Positions 23,127 to 35,028 of a stretch of 48,892 nucleotides of DNA are shown one piece after another. The stretch covers positions 1-48,892 of the forward strand of contig JAMYHX010000326.1 of the NCBI GenBank assembly GCA_025529335.1. The letters run 5' to 3'. The notes below the pieces were generated by a model that was not told the origin of the DNA, ran no database searches, and saw only the letters and a program-made list of their open reading frames with translations. The DNA comes from Rhizopus sp. PT2906. Its lineage: Eukaryota > Mucoromycota > Mucoromycetes > Mucorales > Rhizopodaceae. The position numbers and the translations under genes were made by a program. Within the stretch, counting starts at the first letter, position 1, and every line of letters begins with the position of its first letter.

Positions 23127-23819
23127 TTAGTGACGACGAGAAGCAGCAATAACAGCTGTAAGTTCTTCAATCTTCTTCTTGGCGCGAACAAAAGTACCAA
23201 GCTAATAATAAAGACATTAGTTTATGTCCAAAGCAGCTTTCTCCTCTCAACTTACTCTAGCCTTGCAAAGCTTCTTGGCACGCTTGTCCTTGGAGTTCTT
23301 GATCAATTCCATGAGACGACGTTCATAGGGAGCATAACCAGTGACCTCACGGATAATGGACTTGACAAAAGTGGTACGCTTGGAGGCGGCCTAATTTAAT
23401 GTGAGTGATCAATATTCTATACTACAGAGATTATGGATATTGAAAAAGCAGAAAGAGAGATGGAAGCATTGTTGAAATATATGACAATCTAGAAAGAGTG
23501 CGTTTGTGTGTAGATTTATGAATTTACGCTTGTTTGTGAGCTTGTCTCTCTCTTTCTCTGTATGTGTGTATGTGTGTGTGCGTGTGTGTGTATGCTAATG
23601 GTTCATTTATACTAGAGATTTTCGCTAATCCATGTCGATTGAATTTATATATTTCCAATGCTTATATTCCATATGCTTTCTGTTCTTTCAATATCCATTC
23701 TCTCTTCATCCATCCATACATACACCAATCTTGTTAGAGGGCTTGGCCTTGAGTTCACGACGGGTAGTGATGTGACCCTTGTTGATACCGGCAGCGATTC
23801 CAGACTTGGCAGCAACCAT
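23127..23819 (-). CDS. RPL36: 60S ribosomal protein eL36
   Basis: Three exons (23819-23724, 23390-23256, 23201-23127) give 101 aa, normal for eL36. Motifs are GINKGH, REVTGYAPYERRLMELIK, SKDKRAKKL and FVRAKKKIEEL. The first intron is long for this window (about 333 nt) and includes a (TG)n run. Its donor is taken as GGT|gtatgt, which makes the join phase 0. Codon use is strongly biased to GGT, AAG and CGT, as expected for a ribosomal protein gene. Confidence 0.95.
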
Positions 23820-24581
23820 TGTTGATGTATAATGAAAGAGGGGGGTTGACAGTTTGCGCTGAGATACTCTTTTGTTTCTAGAATGGATTCCAGTTCCGGT
23901 CATGTTCGGCGTCCGGCATTGTCGGACAATAACTTTTTTTTTTTTTTTGTAGTGAAGACTTTTTGTCCGAAAATGACAGTAACGAAATAAACAAAATCGC
24001 TCAACAGCGAATATATTTGCGTGTGTGCGTGTGTAGAAAACAGATCAAGTTTAAAAAATAGTTTCTCATGACAAAATATAGAATATTCTATACAAAATCA
24101 CACCGTGATCAAATCAAGTATATTTATGACCAATAGTCAAGGCTATATTTTATTAGTGTGCAAAAAAAAAGGGAGGAGAGACAGAGAGAGATAAAAAAAA
24201 GAGACGTCGGAATATTAAATTTTCTTAATCGATTGTATAATCGGATAAGCGATCAATATCAGATGTTCAACTATAAGTTACATACTATATATTGATGACC
24301 TCTTTAATGCTTTAAATCATAAATGAGATATATGTATTCATTGATTTAGTTTGAAAATAATAAAGGAATCATAAAGACTTTTTTTACTTCTTTACCCAAC
24401 AGTCCATACCTTGTTGTAATACGTAAAACGAGATAAATAAGCCCTAGACGCGATTAGAAAAGGTTGGAGATTAAAAATGATTTGATATTAAACCCCCACA
24501 GATATAAAAGCTGTGCGAAACTATTACATAAATTTTTTGGCTTTTTCTTTTTAACCCAACTTTTCCCTTTTCCCGAATAAA
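23820..24581. promoter_or_regulatory. Divergent upstream region of eL36 and pyruvate kinase
   Basis: 762 bp between two highly expressed divergent genes. Near eL36, three copies of a CGGAC-type motif lie at about 23910-23970 (GTCCGGC, GTCGGACA, TGTCCGA), possibly a ribosomal-gene element. A TATA-like ATATAAAA box at 24502-24509 lies about 75 bp before the pyruvate kinase ATG. The rest is AT-rich with poly-A/T tracts. Confidence 0.45.
24502..24509 (+). promoter_or_regulatory. TATA box of pyruvate kinase
   Basis: ATATAAAA 73-80 nt before the ATG, followed by a T-rich then C-rich leader, a common arrangement in strong fungal promoters. Confidence 0.55.
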
Positions 24582-26176
24582 ATGTTTACTGATAGACAAA
24601 TCAACAACGCTAATCAATTCCCCTTGCAATGGGTTGCCAACATGGATGTTGATGTCCAACCTAAAGCTGCTCGTAAGACATCTATCATCTGTACAATCGG
24701 TCCTAAAACAAACAATGTTGACAAGTTGATCGAATTGATCGATGCTGGTATGAACATTGTCCGTATGAACTTCTCTCATGGTGACTATGATTACCACAAG
24801 TCTGTTCTTGACAACGCCCGTGCTGCTGCTGCTGGTAAGTTCATAACATACGCGCATAAGTGAAATTGAGCCTAACTTTGTATGGGAAAGCACGCCCTGA
24901 CAAGGTCATTGCTATTGCTCTCGATACCAAAGGCCCTGAAATCCGTACTGGTTTGATGGCCAACGACGTCGAAGTACCTATTACCAAGGGCCACGAAATG
25001 AACATTACCACTGATGAAAAGTATGCTACTGCCTGTGACGGCGAAAATATGTATGTTGATTACAAGAACTTGCCTAATGTGATTGATGTCGGCAAGTACA
25101 TCTACGTCGATGATGGTGTCCTCTCTTTCAAGGTTATTGCCAAGGGTGATAACTATGTCCGTGTTCAAGCACAAAACAGCGGTAAGCTCTGCTCCAAAAA
25201 AGGTGTCAACCTTCCCAAGACAGCCGTCGACCTTCCTGCTCTTTCTGAAAAGGACAAGAACGACCTTCGTTTCGGTGTTGAAAACGGTGTTGACATGATC
25301 TTTGCCTCTTTCATTCGTCGTGCCCAAGATGTCAAGGACATCCGTCGTGTCCTTGGCGAAAAGGGCAAGAACATCAAGATTATCTCCAAGATCGAAAACC
25401 ACCAAGGTATCATGAACTTTGACGAAATCCTCGCCGAGACTGACGGTGTGATGATCGCTCGTGGTGACATGGGTATTGAAATCCCTTGTGAACGTGTCTT
25501 TGTTGCTCAAAAAATGATGATTGCCAAGTGTAATTTGGTTGGTAAGCCTGCTGCTTGTGCCACTCAAATGTTGGAATCCATGACCTACAATCCTCGCCCT
25601 ACACGTGCTGAAGTATCTGATGTTGCCAACGCCGTCTTGGACGGTGCTGATCTCGTCATGCTTTCTGGTGAAACTGCCAAGGGCTCTTACCCCGTTGAAG
25701 CTGTCAGGACAATGGCCACAACTTGTCAATTAGCCGAATCCGTCATCTGTTACAGCCCTCTCTTTAACCAACTTCGCGGCCTGACCCCTTGGCCCACTGA
25801 CACCACTGAGACTGTTGCTTGTGCTGCTGTCTCTGCCGCTGCCGAACAAAACGCGGGTGCCATCTTGGTCCTCTCCAAGTCCGGCCACTCTGCTCGTCTC
25901 GCTTCCAAGTACAGACCTGCTCAACCCATCATCCTCGTCACTCGTGAGACACAGACCGCTCGTCAATCACACCTTCACCGTGGTGTGTTCCCTTTCATCT
26001 ACACCGACCCTGTTGCTGCCAAATGGGACGAAGATGTCGAATCTCGTATCAAGTGGGGTATTCAACAAGGCAAGAAAGCTGGTCTTATCAAGTCAAATGA
26101 CCCAGTCGTCATCGTTCAAGGATGGAAGGGTGGTCTCGGCAACACAAACACTGTCCGTGTGTTGATTGCTCCCTAA
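24582..26176 (+). CDS. PYK1: Pyruvate kinase
   Basis: Two exons (24582-24834, 24891-26176) give 512 aa, matching fungal pyruvate kinases. The N-terminal region has KTSIICTIGP and the MNFSHG active-site motif. The core has DTKGPEIRTG, the signature around SKIENHQGIMNFDEI, the catalytic ARGDMGIEIP loop, and ATQMLESMTYNPRPTRAE followed by DGADLVMLSGETAKGSYP. The 3' part carries the FBP-binding C domain. The enzyme converts phosphoenolpyruvate and ADP to pyruvate and ATP in glycolysis. Codon bias toward GCT, GGT, CTC and AAG indicates high expression. Confidence 0.97.
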
Positions 26177-27762
26177 ACTAGTCTCATTATATAAACTCAT
26201 TCGTGCATACATATTTGTATTTTTGGCATTAATAATAAAGTAACTTTTAACATACTTTTGTCTTTATTTGAAGAGGATAAACAAAACTGTTTTGCCGAGT
26301 GTGTATGCGTCAATCCTCATGTGAAAAGGCATTGCTGACGTGTTGCCTTTATATATGTATTGTTTGTATACTCTTGTATTCTTGATTAATAGAGAAAATA
26401 AGAGTACATCAGAATAGTTTACACTGATACAATGGTGTATCAAGATTAAACTTGTGAACCTGAAAAATCTTGAAGGTATTGGCTGAACAGCGCTAGACTA
26501 ATAGTTCCAGGAGAGCCCTTACCTCAGAAAAGGAGGAAATTGTCATCATCATTAGTAGGATTCACAGACTATCCAAGTAGCTATCGATAGGCTTCATCTC
26601 GTCTACCATTCGCCTAACAAACGCCCGATGATCACACTAGGCTAGAATGTGTGCAGAGAGAAAGCAAGCGCATTAAAGGATGAACAGAGAGATAAAGCAC
26701 AAATTATTCTCACAGAAGAGAGAGCATCAGTAAAGAAAGAAATAAAGGAGTTTAGAATATTTAAAGTGTTGACAATTAGCTACAAATGTATTCATATTAA
26801 TACTAGTATTTTTTTTTTTTTTTTTTTTTTTACTAAAATGCATTAGTACATGTAATGTCAAATTATGCTTTTAATGCGGTAAGAAAAAAATTGGGCCTGA
26901 AGCATAAAAGACACGTTATGATTTACGCGTCTTTTATTTATTCAAAATTCATTATTAGCGTAAATTAACTCTTTCAAGTCACACATAAAAAGAAACCCTT
27001 GATAAAAAGGAGGGTAAAACAAAAGAAGTAGTTGTCGAGAACCTTCTTTTAGAACCTTGTTGCTCTTTAATAGTATCTTTAATGTCTAAGAATGTTTTGA
27101 TTTTTTCCTTGAATGGAAAATAAACAAAGCATAAAAAGTGGCACTGACATCAAATTTAACAGGATCCTATATCTCACACACACACAGTGGCAATCCTCTC
27201 ATTCTGGTGTGAACAACTTTAAGTTTTTTTTTTTATTTATTTATGCAGGGTAGCGTTATGTCATGCGGCTTGTTTGACATTGCAACTATACACTTTATTA
27301 AAATATACATCTTTTATTCCCAATCAATACGCATGCCTCGAATTTTTAAAAGATTCCCGTGATGGATAAAAGTAGACAGTACAAATAGCGAGGATAGATT
27401 ACTTTATTAAAGCAATAATCAATGTATGTGTGACGTCAAATTGGTGTAACAAACTTCAAAAGATAAAGGTGATCTTTCTCTCTTTCTCTCTTTCTCTCTA
27501 TCTTTCTTTTAGAGTCATTCATAGTCTCAATATGAGCATAATGTCAATAAAGAAGTGAGACATGTAACCATAGGTAAACTTTAATATCTCAATTTTATTT
27601 GACTTTGATGTTGTGACATTTTTTTTTCTTTCCCCGCTATCATTGCATAAAAAGCATCGTGACGGGTTTGGTCACACGGGCTTTCGCTCATCCTCTCCAG
27701 TCCATTTTCTTTCTTCCCTTTCTTTTTTTTTTTCTTTTTTTTTAATATTAAAATCAACAAAT
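26177..27762. other. Long intergenic region, probable decayed relic, inverted repeat
   Basis: 1.6 kb with no convincing gene. The stretch 26450-26690 has short charged frames (for example EPLPQKRRKLSSS) that look like debris of an older gene but match nothing I recognise. T-rich runs (26809-26832) and CTTT tracts (27476-27508) are present. One imperfect inverted repeat lies at 26904-26937 (listed separately). The end of the region is the leader of the methyltransferase gene. Confidence 0.45.
26904..26937. repeat. Imperfect inverted repeat (12-nt arms, one mismatch)
   Basis: ATAAAAGACACG at 26904-26915 pairs with CGCGTCTTTTAT at 26926-26937, with one mismatch and a 10-nt loop. It lies in a gene-free region; a terminator-like hairpin or a small mobile-element end are both possible. 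Confidence 0.5.
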
Positions 27763-29286
27763 ATGGGTGGAACAGTCAGTAAAGATGAATTTGGTGAACA
27801 AAAACATAAACGGAAGTTATATTCATTAAAACCACAAAAGAGCCATAAAGAACGATCAATCGCAAGTCAGCATACGATTATGTCGAACGCAACTGATGAG
27901 AACAGCAGCAACTATATCAGTCGGAATAGTGGTAGCAGTGGTCACGTTCATAATAACAATAACAGCATAACAATTAAAGTAACCCCTGTCAAACATCAAA
28001 CTGTACTTTCTGATCATGTATCACCAATATCTTCACTGTCTAACTCTGCTCCGATACGCCGATCTTCATGGAGGAAAAGCACAGTGACAACGAACGATAA
28101 TTTGAGTGCTGCCTCATTAGCATCTTGTTTTGATGAAGATAATAATGAAGTTATCTCTTCACCTCGTACGTCAATAGCCTCTGATGATTTATTGGACGAT
28201 AAAAGAAAGAAGAAGAAAAAGCTGCCTGGATTAGCATCGGATATCGTATTGGATTCAACAAGATTCACACAGAATTCACTCTTGGATGATAAGTTTTGGA
28301 AGACACCTATCAAGTCGTATGTAGCTTATAACAAAAATGATGAAAAAGAATATGACAGACAATTAAGACAGGTATATTATAAATCCATCTTCAATTTCTC
28401 CATGTCTTATCTATTTCCTTAAAGCATTATGTTTTGAAACATATATTACATGGTAATATTCATGTTCCTGTGTCAAGAGATAAATCCATCATCATCCTAG
28501 ACAGTGCCTGTGGCGCCGGTTTCTGGACACTCGATATGGCTTTGGAATATCCTAATGCAACAATTATCGGATTAGACACATTCCCTGATAGGAGTGAAAC
28601 TATCAGCACACTTATTGGTGCACCGAACGTTGTCTACAAATACGGAGACTTAACTACTCGATTACAACTTCCTGATAATTCAATAGACGTCATCTTCCAA
28701 AGAGACACAAGCACTGTTTTACCTCATGATTGCTGGCCATCGCTGATGAGCGAACTCAAGAGAATTGCGAAACCTGGAGCTTATATAGAGTTTATGGAAT
28801 ACAGTAAGAGAAAGCCACATGAGTTTTCATGCATCATATTAAAACAGATAAAACATAGACTTTGATGTAAGAAATCCTGGTCCGGTGCTGGAACTTGTCA
28901 ACGAATGGTACAAGATCGCGTCCAGCTCGGTTGGTGTTCATCCATCTGAAGTAAAACGACTCAAGGACTTTATGATCAAAGCAGGCTTTGTTGATGTACA
29001 AGAAAAAATCATAAAGATACCTATTGGCGAATGGCCAGAAGATGAAGGTATATATTTATATGTTGATTATTTATTTACTTACATCACAATAGCTCAAAGA
29101 GAGAATGGTTTCTTATACAAGCAAGTGATCAAAGCCTTGTTTAAATCAATGAAGGCCTGGTGGGTTTCAGAACTGAACGTGCTAGAAAATGAGTATGATA
29201 AAGTCACATATGCCGCTTTGAATGAATTTGATGAGCAAAAATGCTCAATAGAATGGGTGATTTATACCGCCAGAAAGCCCATTTGA
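27763..29286 (+). CDS. SAM-dependent methyltransferase with N-myristoylation signal
   Basis: Four exons (27763-28371, 28425-28803, 28859-29047, 29093-29286) give 456 aa. It starts M-G-G-T-V-S-K-D, with Gly2 and Ser6 fitting the N-myristoylation consensus. Residues 10-180 are disordered, rich in S, N, K and basic runs. The methyltransferase core starts near residue 204, with motif I (ILDSACGAGFWTLDMA, about 228-243) and a DTFPDRSE acidic motif II. The RDTSTVLPH and IAKPGAYIEFMEY segments correspond to motifs post I-III. It resembles the LaeA/UMTA-like class of fungal methyltransferases. The last intron is 45 nt, a multiple of three, so retention would leave the frame open. Confidence 0.85.
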
Positions 29287-29433
29287 TTCATCTTTTATAT
29301 ATATATATTCGCTGGTTCGAAGTTATTCATACATTATGCATACACATTAGATGCGACTTTTTTATATTAATTTTATCTAATACCCCCCTTCTCTCCTCTT
29401 TTATTAAAAAAGAAATAGCATCAAGCTATTTAT

Positions 29434-29457
29434 TCTCTCTCTCTCTCTCTCTCTCTT
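29434..29457. repeat. (CT)n microsatellite
   Basis: Uninterrupted CT dinucleotides just beyond the Pex7 stop. Confidence 0.85.
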
Positions 29458-29479
29458 TCTAATTTACACATACATATAA

Positions 29480-30651
29480 TTACCGCCTCAGCAGAGGAGG
29501 AGGCATAAACACATTGATTCTTTCATCCCAAGCGCAGGTAGCCACTTGTCCTTCCACATAGAGATTGAAATCTAACCCAAGGACAAATTCGGTATGGGCA
29601 TCATGCACATGAATCAAGTTCTGTCCCGGTACGGCAGCCGTATCCCAGAATCGCACGCTCATGTCATAAGCGGCACTGCCGAGAATATTTGGCCTATGAG
29701 GTGACCACTTGACGCGACGAACAGCAAATTCATGCCCAGACAAGCAAATTACTTCTCTATCAGGTCGACGCAAATCCCAGACTTTGATGGTCTTATCTAC
29801 TGAACCTGTAGCAAGCATATGTTCCTGATACTTGTTCCAGTCTAAGCTCAGTATCTCATTGTGATGAGCGCGAATCGTCTGCATGGATCGAGGTGACTTT
29901 GTGTCCCAGATCTTGATGGTTTGATCCCCTGAAGCTGAAGCGAGCATGGTAGGGTTATAAGGGGACCAGCTGGTACTGTAGACGCAATGTGTATGTTCTG
30001 TGTATGTCTGCAATGATCGAGGTGCTTGGGGACTCCACTGTGACCTGTCAGTAAGAGAGAGTTATACTGCTCATACAACTTACAATTTTAACGGTATGAT
30101 CCCACGATCCACTTGAAAATACATCTTTAGTCACCAAGTTCCAATCGACTGAAAACACCTCTCGCTGATGTTCTTGCCAGTTTTGAATAGGAAAATCCTA
30201 CAATAAGAAAAAAAAATTAATCCATAGGCCTGATTTATATATATATATACACTCTATCATACCGACAATGTTGCATCCCACATTTTTATTGAACCGTCTC
30301 CACTTGATGTAACCAATTGATTCTCATTTATTTCGCTCCATGCTACATCAAACAATCCATCCTGTGTATCGTATCTATAGTAACGTGAGTTTTTTTTTTT
30401 CTCTTCTTAATAAATCCTATTGCTATATTTACCCTCTTTCTACTGTTATATTATCACCCATCATATTTATAATAAATAGACGACCATTGCCCACCAGTCC
30501 AAAGTTTGAAGCTGTTGCAACTGCCAACTTGTTCTCAAAAAAAGGGCTCCATTTTAACTAGTGAGAATATATAAATATAAAGTGTGCTTTTTTAAATTCC
30601 AAATTATACCGAATAACCGTTAAATCCTTCAGTACGAAACTGTGTAAACAT
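29480..30651 (-). CDS. PEX7: Pex7, PTS2 peroxisomal import receptor
   Basis: Five exons (30651-30610, 30557-30433, 30374-30263, 30197-30084, 30037-29480) give 316 aa. The N-terminal FTQFRTEGFNGYSLKWSPF segment and the WD40 repeats are diagnostic: GLFDVAWSE, VFSVDWN, CVYSTSWSP, ILSLDWNKY and VRRVKWSPHR. The FVLGLDFN and ATCAWDERINVF segments end the propeller. Pex7 binds PTS2-tagged enzymes in the cytosol and delivers them to the peroxisome with Pex20 or Pex5 partners. Length and blocks match the family well. Confidence 0.94.
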
Positions 30652-31473
30652 GTTTTATAAGAAAGAAAGAAGAAAAGATAACAAGGCCAGTTTTTTAAAA
30701 AAAGGTGTATTCAAGCTGACTGTTCGATATTCACTATTTTAAAATTCCGCAGCTCCGAACGAGGAGTAACGATAAATACCCACAAAAACTTAGTAGTCAC
30801 AAAATGAAGAATAAATGTTCATACTTCGATCAGCCTACTACAGATTGCTGCGTCTTTATACTGCGTCGTCTATGTCTCGTGGTTTGTACTAGACGCGGTA
30901 ATCCTCAAGAGCATATAAATACTTCATCATGCTTTATTCAATAAAGGATTATTCTCTTATTCTCATTCTATTATTCTATTCTTTTTACTAATGGGAAATC
31001 CTCTGGTGTTCTTATTTCTGAGTCTATTCTTATTTTATTCGTAACCCGCAAATCTTACAAAGCTTGCCCCCTATTCTAGGTAGCTTTAAAGTTATTAAGG
31101 TTTTAGCAACCATATCGGATATTGAAAAGTACTTTGATATAAGGTACAATCAACCTATTGCAAAGCTATTCGAATCAAATAACAATATACAAACACACGA
31201 TTTTTAACTGACGCAAACAATGGATAATCGCGAAATTAATAGGAGCATAGCGTTTGCAATAAATAAAAAAGCCTTGTTTATGAAATTGTTGTCAGCTTGA
31301 TGTTTAGTTGATATTTTTACAATTAATCAATAAAGTCGCGATGTTTTCAAAACCATTATAGATGCCGAATGCTTTCCAAAATCAAATTGTACTATCTTCT
31401 TTCGCTCAAATAATAAAGGTATGTACAATTGATGGATGCTTAAAGGTCAAGAAGCTTAATTTTCGATGGCAAC
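30652..31473. other. AT-rich intergenic region before the Fanzor-like relic
   Basis: No gene. A TATA-like GCATATAAATACT lies near 30909-30921, then AATAAAGG near 30942. The arrangement resembles a promoter and polyadenylation signal close together, as in some LTRs, but no terminal TG..CA pair with a target duplication could be found. Confidence 0.35.
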
Positions 31474-34300
31474 ATGCCTAATTTTAAAACAAAGCAAAAA
31501 AGCAAGTTCACAGCGTTTACTTATACATCTGCTCCAGTACTTGATAAACAAAAGTTGGCTAAGGAAGGCCCATCAATTACCAAACGAACAAAGATTCATT
31601 ACAATAACGATCCACAATACAGAAAATACTTTGATGATTCTATGCGAAACTTTCTTAATAACAGTATTATTAACATAACACAAAAAAAAAGAGCATCATT
31701 AGAAAATGAGTTAAGAAAGCTTCAAGCGAAGCTTGAAGGATCAACAAGTTTGCCAAGGAGAATAATTTCAATGTTAGCAGATTTAGCAGGCTTGGAAAGA
31801 ATTGTAATCACGGATTACATGGAAAAGAATGGCGAAAAAGAAATCATTACAAAAGGTTCATATCAGCAGAAAGAACTCCACAGTGAGGAAATGTTGATAG
31901 CTTTGGCCTCTATAATCACAAACATCAAGAATATGTGGAGTGATAACACCATATTTAAACAACTTCTAGATCATCTTTTGAATGTTTTATTAAAATTTCA
32001 CTTGGCTGAAAACAGGGCTGCAGAATACAGCGAATATATCAAAAATGTCAGAGAAATCAAAATCGACAACAGTGGCAACATCATCAGTAAGCAACTCTTT
32101 TTCTACAATTGACCACAAACGATACGTTCTTCGCTCAGAATACAAAAAGCTCAATAGATCAGGGCGTGAATTAGAGAGCCTTGATGATGAAGATAAAAGG
32201 CAACGTTTTGAAGGAAGAATAACACGAGGTCGTGACAGGATAACTTATAAAAGTTTACCAAAGAAAACAGTCTTGGTGGGCTTTCGTGCAAATACAAAGG
32301 GAGTAGAATACTAATTACTTATTTATGTAGTCTGATACTAGTGATGTAGTAGCGAATGAAGCCAGCAAGAAATATAAAGATGATGCCAGTAGAAGCCGTC
32401 TGTCTTGTTTACAATCAGTTGCAAAGCATCTTCTTTCGTCATCTTGCACAAACATCACTAGAGACGACATTCAACGGGAGCTACCAGATATCACTGAAAA
32501 AGAGGTACAAACACTGATGTTAATAGCTCAAACATTATAGCCTTACACCCCTGATAAACAAAACCGCTTTGTTGCAGGGCGTCAAATTCCTCTTTGTATC
32601 CTTGCAAACGACATTCTACGAGCGACAGGATACGCAAAATTTACTCATCAGCCCTTTTTTTTACCACACCTCTCGTATTTGAACGCCTTACAAGTCAATG
32701 TGCCATCATTGTATCAAATGATAACATCAGGCCCGGATGCATTGCTTATCTCGGATTTTAACCAAAAGGCAATCTATTCGATTGAATATGCTCGATCTAA
32801 CAAGGACGCCGTATTCTGTTCTATCTTTGATATGAACGAAATCACAAATACCTGCAATTCACAAAAATTAAAATTCGCCTACAACATACAGATTCTACTA
32901 GGGTTAAAAACCGCAAGAATTCTAGGAACTACAACAAAAGAACATTCTGACTTTTCATTGAAGAAATCGCTGTCGTATACGCAGAGGATAGTCCAAGACC
33001 CGGATGTCGTAGAACAACATCAGAAGGGGCTTGTCATTTTACAAGCCGAAATCATTGATTCATAGCAAGAGCTTAACAAAGCCCAAGATACACTAGAAAA
33101 GCTGCAAAAATCTGATCATGAAGCTGCCCTTGGTGCCAAGGTCAAGCAACTTAAAGATAGATTTAAATCTCTGCTGACAAGAGATGAACGGGAAAGTACG
33201 TGGCACGATATGAAATGCTTGAAAAAGGAACGAAATCAGAATCGCATAGAGATAATCAATTGTCGCAGTCTTGTATCAAGCTTAAAACAGGACTTATATC
33301 GCAAAAAAATGGCTGTTCGATTTGATAAGGCGATTCAAGAACAAGCGAAAAGAAGTGGACAAGAAAAAAAAAGATGATCCAATCAAAATACACTCCCAAA
33401 CAACTGGTGTCTTCAATGCTACAGATTGCCTGATTGATGGCGCGAACGATTTCACTTTCTCCGGTACTGATAATAGATTAGTAAGCTTGTCAACAAGCGT
33501 GCCTTTCACTTTTCAACGGTTCCAATTCCATATTCAACTGTACAATCGTTATCACGTCTTGCAAGAGCCTGACGTTGATATAAAAGATGAAGAAACAGCT
33601 TTCTTGAACTTGACACAGTCAAAAACCATCAATGCGAATGAAATTTGTATAAACTGTATGCACAGGAAGAATAGAAAGCATCTAGAGCGGTTAAAGAAAA
33701 GGGCATCTCAGGGAGAAGAAGCTTCTACTTTAGAAGCCAAGTTGGAGAAAGCATCCTTATCAGCTAGCAGCAATGTTGAGGAATTTCAGCAGGATTATCG
33801 TGTTCATGAGGATTGTTTGAAAAAGTTGAGAAGTTTTTATAACAGTTCAAACAGGATCAACAGATTATGAAGCCTCGAGATCTAGAAAAAAAGAGTACTT
33901 GAACAAGATAACAGCACAAGAGCGAAAGTTCTTGACCAAAGCTAACACTGGTTCTGATAAAAAGCAGCTGCATGGTAAGCATGTCAACGTGTGCATTGCA
34001 AACGAACATATGACATCACAAACATGTATATATTGCTATCAGAAGCTTTGCCATCCAAAAGCTATGCTGACAAAGAAGAATAAACAAGTGTCACAAGAAA
34101 TCAAGGGCGCCTTAATGTGCGTGAATCCAAAATATATGGCTGTGAAGTCTGGAAGATCAACCAAGTCACGAGATGCGCTGTCTTCGCTGGCAATCAGTTT
34201 GTCTGGTTTGACTCAGTGTTTGATAGGCTCTCCTCTTCCACCATTCGCCCAATCTCAAATCAGTCAATTCAACACTGATACAGTCAACAAACTTTCATGA
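31474..34300 (+). pseudogene. TnpB/Fanzor-like RNA-guided nuclease-type gene, lightly disabled
   Basis: A coding stretch of roughly 890 aa runs from 31474 to 34300. Three in-phase GT-AG introns (32087-32138, 32276-32330, and a short 32505-32540) keep the frame open to a single TAG at 33063-33065. After that the frame continues to an A9 run (33364-33372), where a shift is needed. A GTD motif with Asp at 33469-33471 fits RuvC-I. A second shift around 33850-33900 leads to NEHMTSQTCIYC (Cys pair 34025-34036), G-A-L-M-C-V-N-P (Cys 34118-34120) and S-R-D-A (Asp 34172-34174), fitting the zinc ribbon and RuvC-III. The fourth zinc cysteine has become Tyr (34133-34135). No RuvC-II glutamate is certain. 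The family call is by motif order. Confidence 0.6.
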
Positions 34301-35028
34301 TCCTTCGTTCCTGCAAGAGATCACTTGGCGAGTACGATGTGTGCTCATACGATAGTAAAATTCATTTTTAAACTTCATTCAATACTCTAATTTGATCTTT
34401 CTTATAGGTCGTTCCTTGTGAAGGGTAACAGTATTTTAAATTTGCAATAATTATGTGACTTACATTTGTTCCTGCACATTTAGGCTTTTCGTCGAACGAG
34501 CAAACTGTCCCCACACACACACACACACACACACACACAATGAACATCCGAATAAACTCTGCCTGTAACCAAAATACCTTTCTTATGCAACTATTCTTTC
34601 TTATCTAAATCTTATGACAAAAACCGACAAAATCAACCGTATTGATCTTATTTCCTTAAGCGCTATATGCATTACATCTTTCTACAAAAGACCAAGATGA
34701 ACAGAGTGAGAGATTAAATAAAGGTTTTTTCTTAAGTTCATTGTAAGCTTGTTGTTGATAATTGATGTACATAAAGTATTCCTGAAAAGTATGATGTATG
34801 TAGTTTGATATCTGAGATTAAATCATCAACTCGACTTCACTACACATCAATGTGATCTTCATATGTAACTGATGATGACTGTAATTTTTCACTATTAGCC
34901 TGTTGAACTTTAAAGACTATTAACTATATTCAAAATTTATTTCTTAAAAACACCACTTGATGTTTTCTCCTAAGCTAAAAGATCTAATCAAGTTGCATAT
35001 ATTGCATCATCAATTAACGCTATTCTAC
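34301..35028. other. Intergenic region, microsatellite, no gene seen
   Basis: AT-rich and gene-free; includes a (CA)n run at 34512-34539. The 3' UTR of Arl1 lies at the right edge. Confidence 0.5.
34512..34539. repeat. (CA)n microsatellite
   Basis: About 14 CA units without interruption. Confidence 0.9.

Noticed and set aside
25165..25729. Long antisense frames inside pyruvate kinase
   Set aside because: They are shadows created by the strong codon bias of a highly expressed gene.
26460..26700. Charged coding-like frames between pyruvate kinase and the methyltransferase
   Set aside because: Frames are short and match no family I recognise; recorded only as possible debris.
29311..29330. 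GGTTCGAAG-like T-loop possible tRNA
   Set aside because: No matching A-box, acceptor stem or anticodon arm can be folded around it.
30720..31060. Possible solo LTR with TATA, AATAAAG and a TG..CA start/end
   Set aside because: No matching target-site duplication and no primer-binding site; the TG and CA ends were chosen only after the fact.
34512..34539. CA repeat as a CRISPR-like array
   Set aside because: It is a plain dinucleotide microsatellite without spacers.
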